Numbered from the stretch's first letter, positions 48,924-58,071 are shown. The stretch: 64,000 nucleotides of DNA from Dechloromonas sp. HYN0024 (GCF_003441615.1 NZ_CP031842.1:1382501-1446500), one strand, 5' to 3'. Notes: generated by a model from the letters alone, not told the origin. Numbers and translations: made by a program.

Positions 48924-51695
48924 ATGCCCTTGCATAGCTTCTACTGGTATTCGCTGAAAACCCGCGTAACCCTGCTTATGCTGCTGGTTTTCGTGATCAG
49001 TATCTGGTCGCTGGCCTTATACGGCAGTCGCCTGTTGCGGGCAGACATGGAGCGCACTCTGGGTGAGCAGCAGTTCGCGACAGTGTCTTTTGTCGCCGCC
49101 CATGTGAACGAGGAGTTGCGTGACCGGATGATAGGGCTGGAGGGAATCGCCAGGCAGATTACGCCGTCGATGATGACCAAGCCGGCGGAGATTCAGGAAC
49201 TGCTCGACCAGCGTCCCTTCGTCAATATCCTGTTCAACGCCGGCGTCTTTGTCATCGGGTCGGAGGGCACGGCCATTGCTGATTCGCCGAGGCTTGATGG
49301 GCGGGTCGGCACCAATTACATGGATCGTGATTTCATCGCGGCTGCACTCAGGGAAGGCAGGTCGGGCTTCGCCAAACCCGTCATCGGAAAGGCGCTGAAG
49401 GCACCTGTGCTAAGCCTGGTTACGCCAATACGGGATGGTCACAGCAAGGTTATCGGCGCCCTGGTGGCAGCGGTCAATCTGGGGCGGCCCAACTTTCTCG
49501 ACAAACTGACCGCGAGCCGTTACGGGCAGAGCGGTGGCTATGTGCTGATTGCGGCACAAAGCCGGCTGGTCATCACCGCCACCGAGCGTTCGCGGATCAT
49601 GGAGCAACTGCCTCCGCCGGGGGTGAATGCCTGGGTTGATAAATTCGCTGACGGCTATGAAGGGTCCGCTGTTGCCGTCAATCCGAAAGGTGTCCAGGTG
49701 CTGGTGTCGGGCAAAACCATTCCGGTGGCGGGCTGGTACGTTCTGGCGACATTGCCCAGCCAGGAAGCCTTCGCCCCGGTTGATACGGTCCTTGATCGCT
49801 TGTTGCTGGGCGCGCTGCTGGCGACCCTGCTGGCTGGCGCTGTGACCTGGTGGTTAATCTCTCGCATCCTGCAGGGACAGTTGGCGCCAATGCTCACGGC
49901 CAGTCGGGTGCTGGCCACCCAGGTGGCTGGCGACGAACCGGTGCAGCCTTTGCCGGTGACCAGTCAGGATGAAATTGGCCAACTGATCGGCGGCTTCAAC
50001 CGGCTGCTGGAGATGTTGAGTCAGCGTGAATCCTCCCTGAAAGCCCGGGCCGAAGAGTTGCGGGCCAGTGAAGAGCAGCTGCGCTTTGTGCTGGAGGGGG
50101 CGGATCTTGGGTTCTGGGACTGGAACATTGCCGCGGGTGTGGTCTATCGTAACGAACGCTGGGCGACCATCCTCGGCTACTCCTACGAGGAAATCCAGAC
50201 CACGGCGCAACAATGGACGGACTTTATCTTTCCCGACGACCGGGTGGCGGCCTGGGCGTCGATCAACAACGTCCTTGAAGGTCGGGCCCGATCGCATAAT
50301 GCCGAATATCGCATGCTGCACAAGGATGGCAGCATTCGCTGGGTGCTTGATCAGGCCAATGTGCTGCAGCGAGACGCCAGCGGCAAGCCAATCCGAATGA
50401 GCGGGACCCACACCGACATCACCGAGCGCAAGGCGGCTGAGCAGGAACTCGAGCAGCATCGCCACCATCTCGAATCACTGGTCCAGGAACGCACGGCTGC
50501 CCTGTCCGTCGCCAAGGAGCTGGCCGAGGCTTCGAACCGGGCCAAGAGCGCCTTCCTGGCCAATATGAGCCACGAGTTGCGGACGCCGATGAATGCCATC
50601 ATGGGCATGAACAGCATTGCCCTGCGCCATGCCAATGACCCCAAACTTCGGGATCAGCTGGAGAAGGTCGACAAGGCCGCGCATCACCTGCTCGGCATCA
50701 TCAACGATATTCTTGATATCTCGAAGATCGAGGCCGAGCGGATGACGCTGGCGCAGAACAACTTCATGCTCGGCACCGTGCTCGAAAACCTGACCAGCCT
50801 GATCAGCCAGAAGGTCGCGGACAAAGGCCTGCAATTTCATGTCGATTTGCCCCCTGTACTGGCCCGCATGAATTTGCTGGGTGATCCCCAGCATCTGGGC
50901 CAGATTCTGCTCAATTTGACCGCCAACGCCGTCAAATTTACCGAGGTCGGCAGTGTTTCGGTGCGCGTCCGGCTAGTCGAAGAAAGTCCTGACAGCGTCC
51001 TGGTGCGCTGCGAGATTGAGGATACCGGCATTGGCATTTCGGGCGACGATCAGAAGCGTCTGTTTACTGCTTTCGAGCAGATCGATGGCTCGATGACCCG
51101 CAAGTACGGTGGTACCGGGCTCGGGCTGGCCATCAGTAAGCGGCTGGCCAAGCTGATGGGCGGCGATATTGGTGTCGACAGCCAGTTGGGCGTAGGCAGT
51201 ACTTTCTGGTTTACCGTCCGGGTTGGCAAGGGGACATCGAGTGCCGGCCTTGTGGCTGCGCTACAGCCCATGTCTGGGCAAGCTGCCGCAGAAAGATTGC
51301 GCAACCAGCATGCCGGCACCCAGGTCTTGCTGGCAGAAGACGAGCCGATCAATCAGGAGGTCTCGCGGGCCTTGCTCGAAGAGGTCGGGCTGGTCGTTGA
51401 TTTGGCTGAAGATGGTGGCGTGGCGGTGGTTTTGGCCGGGCGAAACCGCTATGCACTGATCCTGATGGACATGCAGATGCCGAATGTTAACGGGATCGAT
51501 GCGACGCGGGAAATCCGCGGCTTGCCGGGATACCGCCAGACGCCGATTCTGGCGATGACGGCCAATGCGTTTGATGAGGATAGGCAAGTCTGTATTGAAG
51601 CCGGGATGAACGACCATGTCAGCAAGCCTGTCGAGCCTGACAAACTGTACGAAACCCTGGTGCACTGGCTTGAGCTGCCGATGAATGAATCCTGA
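48924..51695 (+). CDS. Hybrid sensor histidine kinase (Cache-HAMP-PAS-HisKA-HATPase-REC)
   Basis: A 923-residue membrane kinase from ATG 48924, which has an AAGGAAG site; an upstream in-frame GTG at 48870 is less likely. A first helix (about 15-35), a periplasmic Cache domain (about 40-280), a second helix and HAMP (about 300-360) precede a PAS domain (about 390-510; [16 protein letters not shown]). The histidine is in [15 protein letters not shown], the ATPase has [15 protein letters not shown] and GGTGLGLAI, and the receiver has [13 protein letters not shown]. It shares length and plan with the kinase at 8474-11245. It converges with draG. Confidence 0.9.
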   Translation: MPLHSFYWYSLKTRVTLLMLLVFVISIWSLALYGSRLLRADMERTLGEQQFATVSFVAAHVNEELRDRMIGLEGIARQITPSMMTKPAEIQELLDQRPFVNILFNAGVFVIGSEGTAIADSPRLDGRVGTNYMDRDFIAAALREGRSGFAKPVIGKALKAPVLSLVTPIRDGHSKVIGALVAAVNLGRPNFLDKLTASRYGQSGGYVLIAAQSRLVITATERSRIMEQLPPPGVNAWVDKFADGYEGSAVAVNPKGVQVLVSGKTIPVAGWYVLATLPSQEAFAPVDTVLDRLLLGALLATLLAGAVTWWLISRILQGQLAPMLTASRVLATQVAGDEPVQPLPVTSQDEIGQLIGGFNRLLEMLSQRESSLKARAEELRASEEQLRFVLEGADLGFWDWNIAAGVVYRNERWATILGYSYEEIQTTAQQWTDFIFPDDRVAAWASINNVLEGRARSHNAEYRMLHKDGSIRWVLDQANVLQRDASGKPIRMSGTHTDITERKAAEQELEQHRHHLESLVQERTAALSVAKELAEASNRAKSAFLANMSHELRTPMNAIMGMNSIALRHANDPKLRDQLEKVDKAAHHLLGIINDILDISKIEAERMTLAQNNFMLGTVLENLTSLISQKVADKGLQFHVDLPPVLARMNLLGDPQHLGQILLNLTANAVKFTEVGSVSVRVRLVEESPDSVLVRCEIEDTGIGISGDDQKRLFTAFEQIDGSMTRKYGGTGLGLAISKRLAKLMGGDIGVDSQLGVGSTFWFTVRVGKGTSSAGLVAALQPMSGQAAAERLRNQHAGTQVLLAEDEPINQEVSRALLEEVGLVVDLAEDGGVAVVLAGRNRYALILMDMQMPNVNGIDATREIRGLPGYRQTPILAMTANAFDEDRQVCIEAGMNDHVSKPVEPDKLYETLVHWLELPMNES

Positions 51696-51728
51696 AGCTG
51701 GCCGGCCGGGCGGTTCCTGATTTTCTGG

Positions 51729-52700
51729 TCAGTCGGGGGTGAATTCAGCCTGGTCGGCCATGGGCCGGGCCAGCAGGGCGCGGGCCTGAGCCGAACACAG
51801 ACTTGAGATTTTCTCGTCAATGGCCTTGAGCCAGCGGTTGGGGATGCTGTCCAGGCCGTAGCGGGCACCGGCCAGCATGCCGGCGATAGCGCCCGTGGTG
51901 TCGGCATCGCCGCCGCGGTTGACCACGTCGATCAGACAATCCTCGAAGGTTTCCGTCGCGAAAAAGGCCTGGAAGACGGCCTGCAGGGTGTCGACGACGA
52001 AGCCGCTGGGGTTTTCGCGGCGGCGCTTGTCGTAGGCAAAAACGGGAAACTCGCTGACCAGCTTGCCGGCCCGCTGCCGTTCGACATCGATGGCATCGCG
52101 GCCGGCGAGGAAATCCTGGACCATCAGGGTCAGCGTTTCGCAGGCTGCGTCAGACAGCGTGTTGTGGTGCGTGACGTGAGCCTGGGCGCGGCTGGCGGCC
52201 AGGCTGTCTTCTTCCGGATGACCGTAGCAGGCGAGGGCGACGGGCAGGACGCGCATGGCGGCGCCGTTGCCGGCATCGTGTTCGGAGGCGGCGGCTTCCG
52301 GCTTGCCCGTTTTGCGAAAAGTGATCAGGTTGCGACGCACGGTGTTGCCGATGTCCACCGGCTTGCCACGCATCCAGGCATCGAAGGCATCGGCTGCGGC
52401 CTGCGCGTCGACGCGGCCCTGGCCAATGATGGCCTCGCCGAGGGCCAGTGACATGGTTGTGTCGTCGGTGACCTGGCCGGCCTTCAGACGCAGCCAGCCG
52501 CCACCGGTGATATCGCAGTGCAGGCCGATCTGGTGGCGGATTTCATTGGGGGTCAGGAACTCGACTGTCGCCCCCAGCGCGTCGCCGACGGCGAGGCCGA
52601 GATAGGCGGCGATGCCCCGGTTGACATGCGGCGGGTAGGCCGGCCCGGTGCGACGGCGCACCGGCGCGGTTCGGGCGATCAGTTCTCCGGACCAAAACAT
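51729..52700 (-). CDS. draG: ADP-ribosyl-[dinitrogen reductase] hydrolase
   Basis: DraG removes ADP-ribose from NifH and so switches nitrogenase back on; it is a dimetal (Mn/Mg) enzyme. Metal-binding signatures are VTDDTTMSLALGEAI and GGDADTTGAIAGMLAGA; GLAVGDALGATVEF and HDAGNGAAMRVLPVALA are also typical. From ATG 52700 (AAGGA site) it is 323 residues and overlaps the nifQ end by 22 bases; a GTG at 52664 is an alternative start. It is last in the nifB operon, far from draT, which is unusual since the two are commonly adjacent. Confidence 0.93.
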   Translation of the reverse strand: MFWSGELIARTAPVRRRTGPAYPPHVNRGIAAYLGLAVGDALGATVEFLTPNEIRHQIGLHCDITGGGWLRLKAGQVTDDTTMSLALGEAIIGQGRVDAQAAADAFDAWMRGKPVDIGNTVRRNLITFRKTGKPEAAASEHDAGNGAAMRVLPVALACYGHPEEDSLAASRAQAHVTHHNTLSDAACETLTLMVQDFLAGRDAIDVERQRAGKLVSEFPVFAYDKRRRENPSGFVVDTLQAVFQAFFATETFEDCLIDVVNRGGDADTTGAIAGMLAGARYGLDSIPNRWLKAIDEKISSLCSAQARALLARPMADQAEFTPD

Positions 52701-53254
52701 TGGGCGTAATCCTTGCAGACCCCGCAGGACGGAGCAGGGCACACGTAAATGCCTTCCTGTGCGCAAAACTGGCGGTAGAGGAATTTCTTCCACTTCATGT
52801 CGCTGGTGTTGGCGCGGGCGAGGGCGGGGAAGTTGACCCACATCAGCCGCGACAATTCCTCGCGGTTGGCCAGGCCAAGATCTTGCCAGAGATGGTCGCG
52901 TCCAGCGCAGGCGGTGGCGACAATATTGGCAATCAGCAGTTCGGACGGATGTTCGCAGGCGCGGTTCTCGAGCAACAGTTTTTGCAGGTCGCTCCATTCC
53001 GGAATTGATTCGACGCTACGTTGCGGTCCGTGGGTGTCGAGTTCCGGGAAATAGGTGGTGATGAGGTGGGTGTGGACGGCTTTGCCCAGTCCCAGATCGG
53101 TTGGCAGGCAACCGCTGCCGGTGATCTGCCCGGCGACCAGGCTGGCGAGCAGGGAACGGTTCGGATCGGCTGCCGCCCGCGCCGTCGCCACCGGCATGGC
53201 CAGCAACTCGGCAAACAGGGTGCTGCGGTAGGGCAGCCGGTCCGGTCCGTTCAT
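52679..53254 (-). CDS. nifQ: Nitrogen fixation protein NifQ
   Basis: NifQ carries a [Mo-Fe3-S4] cluster and delivers molybdenum to FeMo-cofactor assembly. The 191-residue protein ends in the cysteine motif CPAPSCGVCKDYAQC (C-x4-C-x2-C-x5-C), which binds the cluster. The middle has the family segments NRSLLASLVAGQITGSGCLP and MRWVN-like LMWVNFPALARAN. ATG 53254 has a TAAGG site; the open frame extends 18 codons upstream without support. It lies between the FeSII-like gene and draG. Confidence 0.92.
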   Translation of the reverse strand: MNGPDRLPYRSTLFAELLAMPVATARAAADPNRSLLASLVAGQITGSGCLPTDLGLGKAVHTHLITTYFPELDTHGPQRSVESIPEWSDLQKLLLENRACEHPSELLIANIVATACAGRDHLWQDLGLANREELSRLMWVNFPALARANTSDMKWKKFLYRQFCAQEGIYVCPAPSCGVCKDYAQCFGPEN

Positions 53255-53264
53255 GATCAGCGCC

Positions 53265-53627
53265 TTACTTGCTCGGATACTCGACCAGGATGTCCTCGTC
53301 GCGGACAATCATCTGGCAGGCCAGACGCCACTGGGTCGGCGGGATGTCGTCGACGTACATCTGCTCGATCTGGGCCTTGGTGATGTGGCCGAGTTCGCTC
53401 AGTGCGGCGACTTCGCGGACATTGAGCGGACCGCCCATCGGGGCGCGCTTGCCGTCAACCGATGAGACCTTGACCAGACAGGTGCCGCAGTTGCCTTCCT
53501 GGCAGCCGAAGTCGATCGGGATGTGATGTTCCTTGGCCAGCGACAGAATGGTCTGGGTGTGGCTGCCGGCAACGGCGTAGACCGTCTTGTCCTTGTGCAG
53601 CGGACTGGTGAAAGTGATGAGGGCCAT
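53265..53627 (-). CDS. Shethna FeSII-like [2Fe-2S] ferredoxin
   Basis: A 120-residue plant-type ferredoxin with cluster ligands in FGCQEGNCGTCLV and the last cysteine in RLACQMIV. Start (ITFTSPLHKDKTVYAVAG), cluster loop and end (DDIPPTQWRLACQMIVRDEDILVEY, in two pieces) resemble, from memory, the Azotobacter FeSII (Shethna) protein, which binds nitrogenase under oxygen stress and protects it. Length agrees with FeSII (about 122). The stop is ten bases upstream of the nifQ start. Protection is inferred from the resemblance. Confidence 0.78.
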   Translation of the reverse strand: MALITFTSPLHKDKTVYAVAGSHTQTILSLAKEHHIPIDFGCQEGNCGTCLVKVSSVDGKRAPMGGPLNVREVAALSELGHITKAQIEQMYVDDIPPTQWRLACQMIVRDEDILVEYPSK

Positions 53628-53715
53628 GCTTGAGTTCTCCTGGATAGCGGGTTGATTTGAATTTCTCGGTTGGGGTTGGGTTATGGCTTTTAATCTTGTT
53701 CGGTCGCACCGGCTC

Positions 53716-54003
53716 TTAGGCGGGCTTCACCACGATGTCGCCGCCAATGATCTGGGCCTGGCAGGCCAGACGATGGTTGCGCGGGGCGAGGTTGTCCTTG
53801 AGTACCTGGTCTTCGAGCATGCTCGGCGGGGCGAGGTTTTCGGCCCCGGAAACGATCTTGGTCAGGCAGGTGCAGCACTCGCCTTCACGGCAGCCGTAAG
53901 TGATGCCGGCCCCGACTTTTTCGGAGACTTCGATGAGCCGGGTGCCAGCCGGTACGGTGACCGAGACGCCGATATCTTCGAAAGTAACTTTGGCTTTAGG
54001 CAT
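53716..54003 (-). CDS. [2Fe-2S] ferredoxin
   Basis: A 95-residue plant-type ferredoxin. The cluster ligands are in GCREGECCTCLTKI (C-x4-C, then CTC with an extra cysteine) and the last one in RLACQAQI. The N-terminus KVTFEDIGVSVTVPAGTRLIEV is typical of the shorter ferredoxins in nif clusters. It lies 23 bases after the flavodiiron gene and 88 bases before the FeSII-like gene, and probably supplies electrons to the flavodiiron protein or nitrogenase assembly. Confidence 0.87.
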   Translation of the reverse strand: MPKAKVTFEDIGVSVTVPAGTRLIEVSEKVGAGITYGCREGECCTCLTKIVSGAENLAPPSMLEDQVLKDNLAPRNHRLACQAQIIGGDIVVKPA

Positions 54004-54026
54004 TGATTCCCCCTGTTTGTTATGGA

Positions 54027-55298
54027 TTAGGCGAGTGTCGCCAGGTCAATTTCACGGTGTTCGACCCGGCCGGTGAGGTGACGCGCCAGTTGTTCGCCGA
54101 GATCACGGCAGGCTTCCAGTTCGCCGGCGTCCGGTACCAGCTTGATGCGCAGGCCTTCGACCGGGACGCGCAGCTTGAGGCCACGCAGGCGGTCCTCGAT
54201 CAGGCGTACCGCCTCGCCGCTCCAGCCGTAGGAACCGAAGGCAGCACCGAGCTTGCCTTTGACGTTGACGGTGGTCAGTGAGGACAGCACATCCCAGATC
54301 GGCTTGACGGCATCGGCATTGATGGTCGGGCTGCCGAAGGCGAGGCCGTCGGCTTCTTCGATGAGGTCGGTGAAGATGCCCGATTCGCCACCTTCCAGGT
54401 CGTACAGCGAGACGCGTACGCCACCCATCGATTCGGCTCCGGCGGCAAGTGCTTCGGCCATGCGCCGGGTGTTGCCGTAGGCCGAGATATAGAAGACAAC
54501 CAGCGTCTTTTCGCTGCGCGCCTCGTTGAATAGACGCGGTGTTGCCAGTTCGCGGTAGCGGTGCACGTAGTCACGCGGCGCATGGCGGAGGATGGGGCCG
54601 TGCGCCGGGGCGATCAGGTTGAGATCAAGCGGCTCGATCAGGGCGATGGCATCGAGCACATACTCGCGGAAGGGCCGCATGATGTGGGCGTAGTAGTACT
54701 CGAAGGAAAAGCGGAAATCGCCGACGGTGTCGTTGAACAGCCGGGTATCGCAGAAATGGCAGCCGAAGATGTCGCCGGTAAACAGCAGGCCATCCTCGAC
54801 CAGATAGGTGCACTGGGTGTCCGGCCAGTGCAGGTAGGGCGTGTGCAAAAAGCGCAGGGTGCGGCCACCGAGATCGACCTCGTCGTCGGTGGTCACCGGG
54901 ATGTATTCGGGCGGTTTCTCGCCGGTCGGCTTGAGCAGCGCCTTGAGCATCATCTGGGCGCGGCTCGACAGATACACCTTGGCCTGCGGGGCGCGCTTGA
55001 GCAATTCGGGCAGGGCACCGCTGTGATCCGGTTCGAGATGATTGAGGACGATGGTGGTGATTTCGTCGTAGCGGGCGACCGATTCGAGGCGACGGAAGAA
55101 GTCGTCGGCAAAATTTTCTTTCACCGTGTCGATGATCGCCACGCCGTGTTCGCCGCGCACGACATAGGCGTTGTAGCTGGTGCCGTTGGCGGTTTTGAGG
55201 ATGATGTCGAAACTGCGCAGATGCGGGTCGAGGGCGCCCACCCAGTGGACGCCCGGCGCGATTTCTACCGCGAGCTTAGTGAGTCCCGCAGCGGCCAT
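54027..55298 (-). CDS. Flavodiiron protein (FprA-type, A-type flavoprotein)
   Basis: A 423-residue protein that reduces O2 to water or NO to N2O. The N-terminal metallo-beta-lactamase-like domain (about 1-260) has the diiron motif HLEPDHSGALPEL and the later ligands in HTPYLHWPDT, FTGDIFGCH and APAHGPI. The C-terminal flavodoxin domain (about 270-415) has VVFYISAYGNTRRMAEAL and GSPTINADAVKPIW. ATG 55298 has a GAGGAAGG site and overlaps the nifO end by 23 bases. The nifB-operon setting suggests oxygen removal during fixation. Confidence 0.9.
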   Translation of the reverse strand: MAAAGLTKLAVEIAPGVHWVGALDPHLRSFDIILKTANGTSYNAYVVRGEHGVAIIDTVKENFADDFFRRLESVARYDEITTIVLNHLEPDHSGALPELLKRAPQAKVYLSSRAQMMLKALLKPTGEKPPEYIPVTTDDEVDLGGRTLRFLHTPYLHWPDTQCTYLVEDGLLFTGDIFGCHFCDTRLFNDTVGDFRFSFEYYYAHIMRPFREYVLDAIALIEPLDLNLIAPAHGPILRHAPRDYVHRYRELATPRLFNEARSEKTLVVFYISAYGNTRRMAEALAAGAESMGGVRVSLYDLEGGESGIFTDLIEEADGLAFGSPTINADAVKPIWDVLSSLTTVNVKGKLGAAFGSYGWSGEAVRLIEDRLRGLKLRVPVEGLRIKLVPDAGELEACRDLGEQLARHLTGRVEHREIDLATLA

Positions 55299-55749
55299 CC
55301 TGGCCTTCCTCTGCCTCGTGAGCGTGGCTGCCGCAGCTGCCGTGGCCGGCCGGGCCATGCACGCAGGCTTCGATATTGCCTTCCGGCAGTTCGACGTTGT
55401 TCAGCCCGATCCAGGCATCGACTGCCGCAATGTCAAAACCGACCAGCCGTTCGTCGCCGATTTCCATGAGGGGGCGACGAATGAGCAGGGGGTTGTGCAG
55501 GAGCATGTGCAGGGCATCTTCGAAGCCCAGATTCTCCGGCACGATCTCGCCCGACTTGATGTCCGGTGCAGACGGGTTGAACCAGGCGCTGACCGGTAGC
55601 TTGCCGAGGAAGGCGAGTAGCCGGTCGGCTGTCCACGGCTCGGTTTTCAGACTTTTTGCCTGGACCGTATGGCCGGCTGCGGCGAGCAGGGTCTTCTGGC
55701 GAAGATTGCCCTTGCAGCCGGGCTTTTCGTAGAAAGTGACGATGGCCAT
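55276..55749 (-). CDS. nifO: Nitrogenase-associated protein NifO (ArsC/Spx-fold)
   Basis: A 157-residue thioredoxin-fold protein of the ArsC/Spx family: AIVTFYEKPGCKGNLRQKTLLAAAGH near the start, the LLAFLGKLPVSAWFNPSAPDIKSG segment, and PLLIRRPLMEIGDERLVGFD. In Azotobacter the nifO gene sits in the nifB-fdxN-nifO-nifQ run and is linked to molybdenum handling; the order here is the same with insertions. A His- and Cys-rich tail (ACVHGPAGHGSCGSHAHE) may bind metal. ATG 55749 overlaps the fdxN stop (TAATG). Confidence 0.82.
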   Translation of the reverse strand: MAIVTFYEKPGCKGNLRQKTLLAAAGHTVQAKSLKTEPWTADRLLAFLGKLPVSAWFNPSAPDIKSGEIVPENLGFEDALHMLLHNPLLIRRPLMEIGDERLVGFDIAAVDAWIGLNNVELPEGNIEACVHGPAGHGSCGSHAHEAEEGQDGRCGTH

Positions 55750-56027
55750 TAAGCTGCTTCCCGCCACAGGCCGAATTCCTTCAGTTTTTCAATCGGGATG
55801 CCGGTCAGCGACCCGGGCGGGTTGAGGAACTCGCCCAGTTCATTGACGATGGCCATCTCGATCGGGCAGATCGCAGCGCATTGGGGCACGCCGTGATCGC
55901 CCAGGCATTCGGTGCATTTGCCATCGTCGATGAGGAAATGCGGAGTGTCCTGGTAGATCGCATCGTTCGGGCAGACATCGACGCAGGCCCAGCAATTGAC
56001 ACAGGATTCGGTGATTTGCAGTGCCAT
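55749..56027 (-). CDS. fdxN: FdxN-type 2[4Fe-4S] ferredoxin
   Basis: A 92-residue ferredoxin with clusters bound by CVNCWACVDVCPN and CTECLGDHGVPQCAAICP (C-x2-C-x2-C-x3-C, then C-x2-C-x8-C-x3-C) and a C-terminal extension. It abuts the nifB stop and overlaps nifO by one base. FdxN supports NifB catalysis in several diazotrophs. Confidence 0.93.
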   Translation of the reverse strand: MALQITESCVNCWACVDVCPNDAIYQDTPHFLIDDGKCTECLGDHGVPQCAAICPIEMAIVNELGEFLNPPGSLTGIPIEKLKEFGLWREAA

Positions 56028-57530
56028 TTACGCCACCTTGAGAGTTTCGGATTTGGGCAGTAACTTGCCGGTCGCTGCGATTTCCTTGTACACCGCCATC
56101 ACCGCTTCCTCGATTGGCTCCATGGCGTGTTCACCATTCGGCGCAATGCCGGCGGCTTCCAGCTTGGCCCACGGCTCGTAACCGACCTTCGAACAGAGCA
56201 CCACCTCGCAGCCTTCGAGAATGCGGATGTTGCGGTCGAGCAGGGATTCCGTCGCCCCGGCATCGACGACATCGCCATCGCCGCAGGCATCCATGCCGCC
56301 GCAATAGAGTTCGGTCTTGCGGTGGCTCATGAAGCGCACGCCTTCCGGCGAGGCTTCGTAGATCAGAAACTCCTTGGCATGGCCGAAGTGCTCGGCAACG
56401 ACGCCATTCTTGCCGGCGACCGCCATGAGCACCGGCCGCGATCCTTCGGGAATACCTTCGGCCTTGGGCTTGGCGACGCCGCGCTTGGCTTCGAGTTGCT
56501 CGATGATCGAGTCATGCACTTCCTTGCGGCGGACCATGGCGGACTCGTAATCGACATCCATGACGTCGATCTTGTCCATGGTGAATTCCTCACCGCGGTC
56601 CTCGCCGAGGAGGCCGACCGCATCGGCACGGCACTGGCGGCAATGGCGCATCATCGCCATGTCGCCGGCACAGGCGTCCTGCAGGTCCTGCAACTGCTCG
56701 GGCGTTGGTTCCGGTTGTTCCATGATGCCGTAGTAGGTGCCGTGTTCGGGTTCGGCGATCAGCGGCATGACGTTGTGCAGGAAAGCACCCTTGGCCTTGA
56801 CGATCTTCGAGACCTCCTTGAGATGCTCGTCATTGACGCCAGGGATGAGTACCGAATTGACCTTCACCAGGATGCCCCGGTCAGTCAGCATCTGCAGGCC
56901 CTTCTGCTGCTGTTCGATGAGAATGCGCGCACCTTCGACGCCGGTGATGCGCTTGTTCTCCCAGTAGATCCACGGATAAATTTTGGCGCCGACTTCGGGA
57001 TCGACGCAGTTGATGGTGATGGTTACGTGGTCGATATTGTGTTGGGCAATGCGGTCCACGTACTGTGGAAGATTGAGGCCGTTGGTCGACACGCAGAGCT
57101 TGATATCCGGGGCGCGCTCGGAAAGCTGTTCGAAGGTTTCAAAGGTACGCGCCGGGTTGGCCAGGGGGTCGCCAGGTCCGGCGATGCCCAGTACCGTCAT
57201 TTGCGGAATGGCGGCGGCGACGGCGAGCACCTTGTTGATCGCCTGCTTGGGAGTGAGGAGTTCGGAAACCACACCGGGGCGCGACTCGTTCGAGCAGTCA
57301 TACTTGCGGTTGCAGTAATTGCACTGGATGTTGCAGGCCGGGGCGACGGCCACGTGCATGCGGGCAAAGTAGTGGTGCGCTTCCTCCGAATAGCAGGGGT
57401 GATCCTGGACCTTGGCGCGGATATGATCGGGCAGGTGGCCCAGGGCGTCAGGCGCCGTGCCGCAGCCGCTGGATGCACAACCGCCACCTTCAGCGGCGGG
57501 GGCTGTGTTGCTGATAACTGGTAGTTCCAC
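56028..57530 (-). CDS. nifB: FeMo-cofactor biosynthesis radical SAM protein NifB
   Basis: Makes NifB-co, the carbide-containing [8Fe-9S-C] precursor of FeMo-cofactor. Residues about 55-330 form the radical SAM domain with the cluster motif CNIQCNYCNRKYDC (C-x3-C-x2-C) and further conserved Cys residues near the start (CASSGCGTA). The C-terminal NifX-like domain (about 370-490) has AVAGKNGVVAEHFGHAKEFL. Length is 500. The start codon is GTG 57530, supported by GAGGAG upstream. It heads an eight-gene operon controlled by its own sigma-54/NifA elements. Confidence 0.97.
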   Translation of the reverse strand: MELPVISNTAPAAEGGGCASSGCGTAPDALGHLPDHIRAKVQDHPCYSEEAHHYFARMHVAVAPACNIQCNYCNRKYDCSNESRPGVVSELLTPKQAINKVLAVAAAIPQMTVLGIAGPGDPLANPARTFETFEQLSERAPDIKLCVSTNGLNLPQYVDRIAQHNIDHVTITINCVDPEVGAKIYPWIYWENKRITGVEGARILIEQQQKGLQMLTDRGILVKVNSVLIPGVNDEHLKEVSKIVKAKGAFLHNVMPLIAEPEHGTYYGIMEQPEPTPEQLQDLQDACAGDMAMMRHCRQCRADAVGLLGEDRGEEFTMDKIDVMDVDYESAMVRRKEVHDSIIEQLEAKRGVAKPKAEGIPEGSRPVLMAVAGKNGVVAEHFGHAKEFLIYEASPEGVRFMSHRKTELYCGGMDACGDGDVVDAGATESLLDRNIRILEGCEVVLCSKVGYEPWAKLEAAGIAPNGEHAMEPIEEAVMAVYKEIAATGKLLPKSETLKVA

Positions 57531-57565
57531 GATGTCGGCTCCTCGAATGCAGTCGGAGCCTATTC

Positions 57566-57581
57566 AGCAATCGCTGTGCCA
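57566..57581 (-). promoter_or_regulatory. Sigma-54 (-24/-12) promoter of nifB operon
   Basis: Minus-strand TGGCAC-AGCGA-TTGCT, an exact consensus match. The predicted transcription start is near 57555, 25 bases before the nifB GTG. Confidence 0.92.
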
Positions 57582-57644
57582 GTGATAATTTCGCAGTTAA
57601 ATCAGTGAGATGGGGCTTTGTTCTGACGGTCGTGTTGGTCTCGT

Positions 57645-57660
57645 TGTCGCAAATGCGACA
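57645..57660 (-). promoter_or_regulatory. NifA upstream activator site (nifB)
   Basis: TGTCGCAAATGCGACA is a perfect TGT-N10-ACA site and also nearly a full palindrome (TGTCGCA / TGCGACA). It lies about 97 bases from the predicted start. Confidence 0.85.
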
Positions 57661-57740
57661 GGGTTGCCGTAGTGTTGCGACGAATGGTCCTTGTTGCCGC
57701 CGTGATTGAATTTCCCGGCATTGCTAATGAGCAATTGTCT

Positions 57741-57765
57741 CCCTGACAGAAATTGTCTGTCAGGG
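57741..57765. repeat. 9-bp inverted repeat between nifB and the hemerythrin-LuxR gene
   Basis: Perfect arms CCCTGACAG and CTGTCAGGG flank a 7-base AT-rich spacer. There is no T run, so an operator is as likely as an RNA hairpin. It lies in the 585-base gene-free region 57531-58115, which also holds the nifB control sites and, at its other end, a 30-bp palindrome. Confidence 0.7.
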
Positions 57766-58026
57766 CACTCACCATTCGACGTCGAAACCTGGTATTCGGG
57801 TTTGCTTTTGCCTGGCCAGTTTTCCTCCCTATTTGTAGTGGTTTCCAGTTTGGCGATGTCCCTATAGTGTGAGGTGGTGCCGTGCGGGATTTATTGCCGG
57901 TTTTGAGTGAAAGTTTTCGGCTTCTCCAGAGGTAATCAAGCCAGTGTGGGTTGAGACATTCACCACGAAAAATGCGGTTTTGCCTTGCCTTTGTTGTCTG
58001 GCGGAGGAGTGGGTGCACCGACTGTC

Positions 58027-58056
58027 CGAGACATCACCCCATGGGGTGATGTCTCG
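58027..58056. promoter_or_regulatory. Perfect 30-bp palindrome, putative operator
   Basis: The left arm CGAGACATCACCCCA is mirrored exactly by TGGGGTGATGTCTCG with no spacer. Its right part overlaps where a -35 box would lie for the TATAAT at 58072-58077. It is 60 bases before the hemerythrin-LuxR start codon and so is a strong candidate operator for that gene, possibly bound by its own product. Confidence 0.75.
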
Positions 58057-58071
58057 TGGCATCCATCTCCC

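Noticed and set aside
56127..57524. Plus-strand frame of 465 codons opposite nifB
   Set aside because: Antisense shadow of nifB; no ribosome-binding site and no recognised domain.
57602..58018. Minus-strand open frame of 138 codons in the nifB upstream region
   Set aside because: It would cover the NifA site and the 9-bp inverted repeat, its translation is of low complexity and rich in basic residues and Thr/Asn without any motif, and no good ribosome-binding site precedes it.
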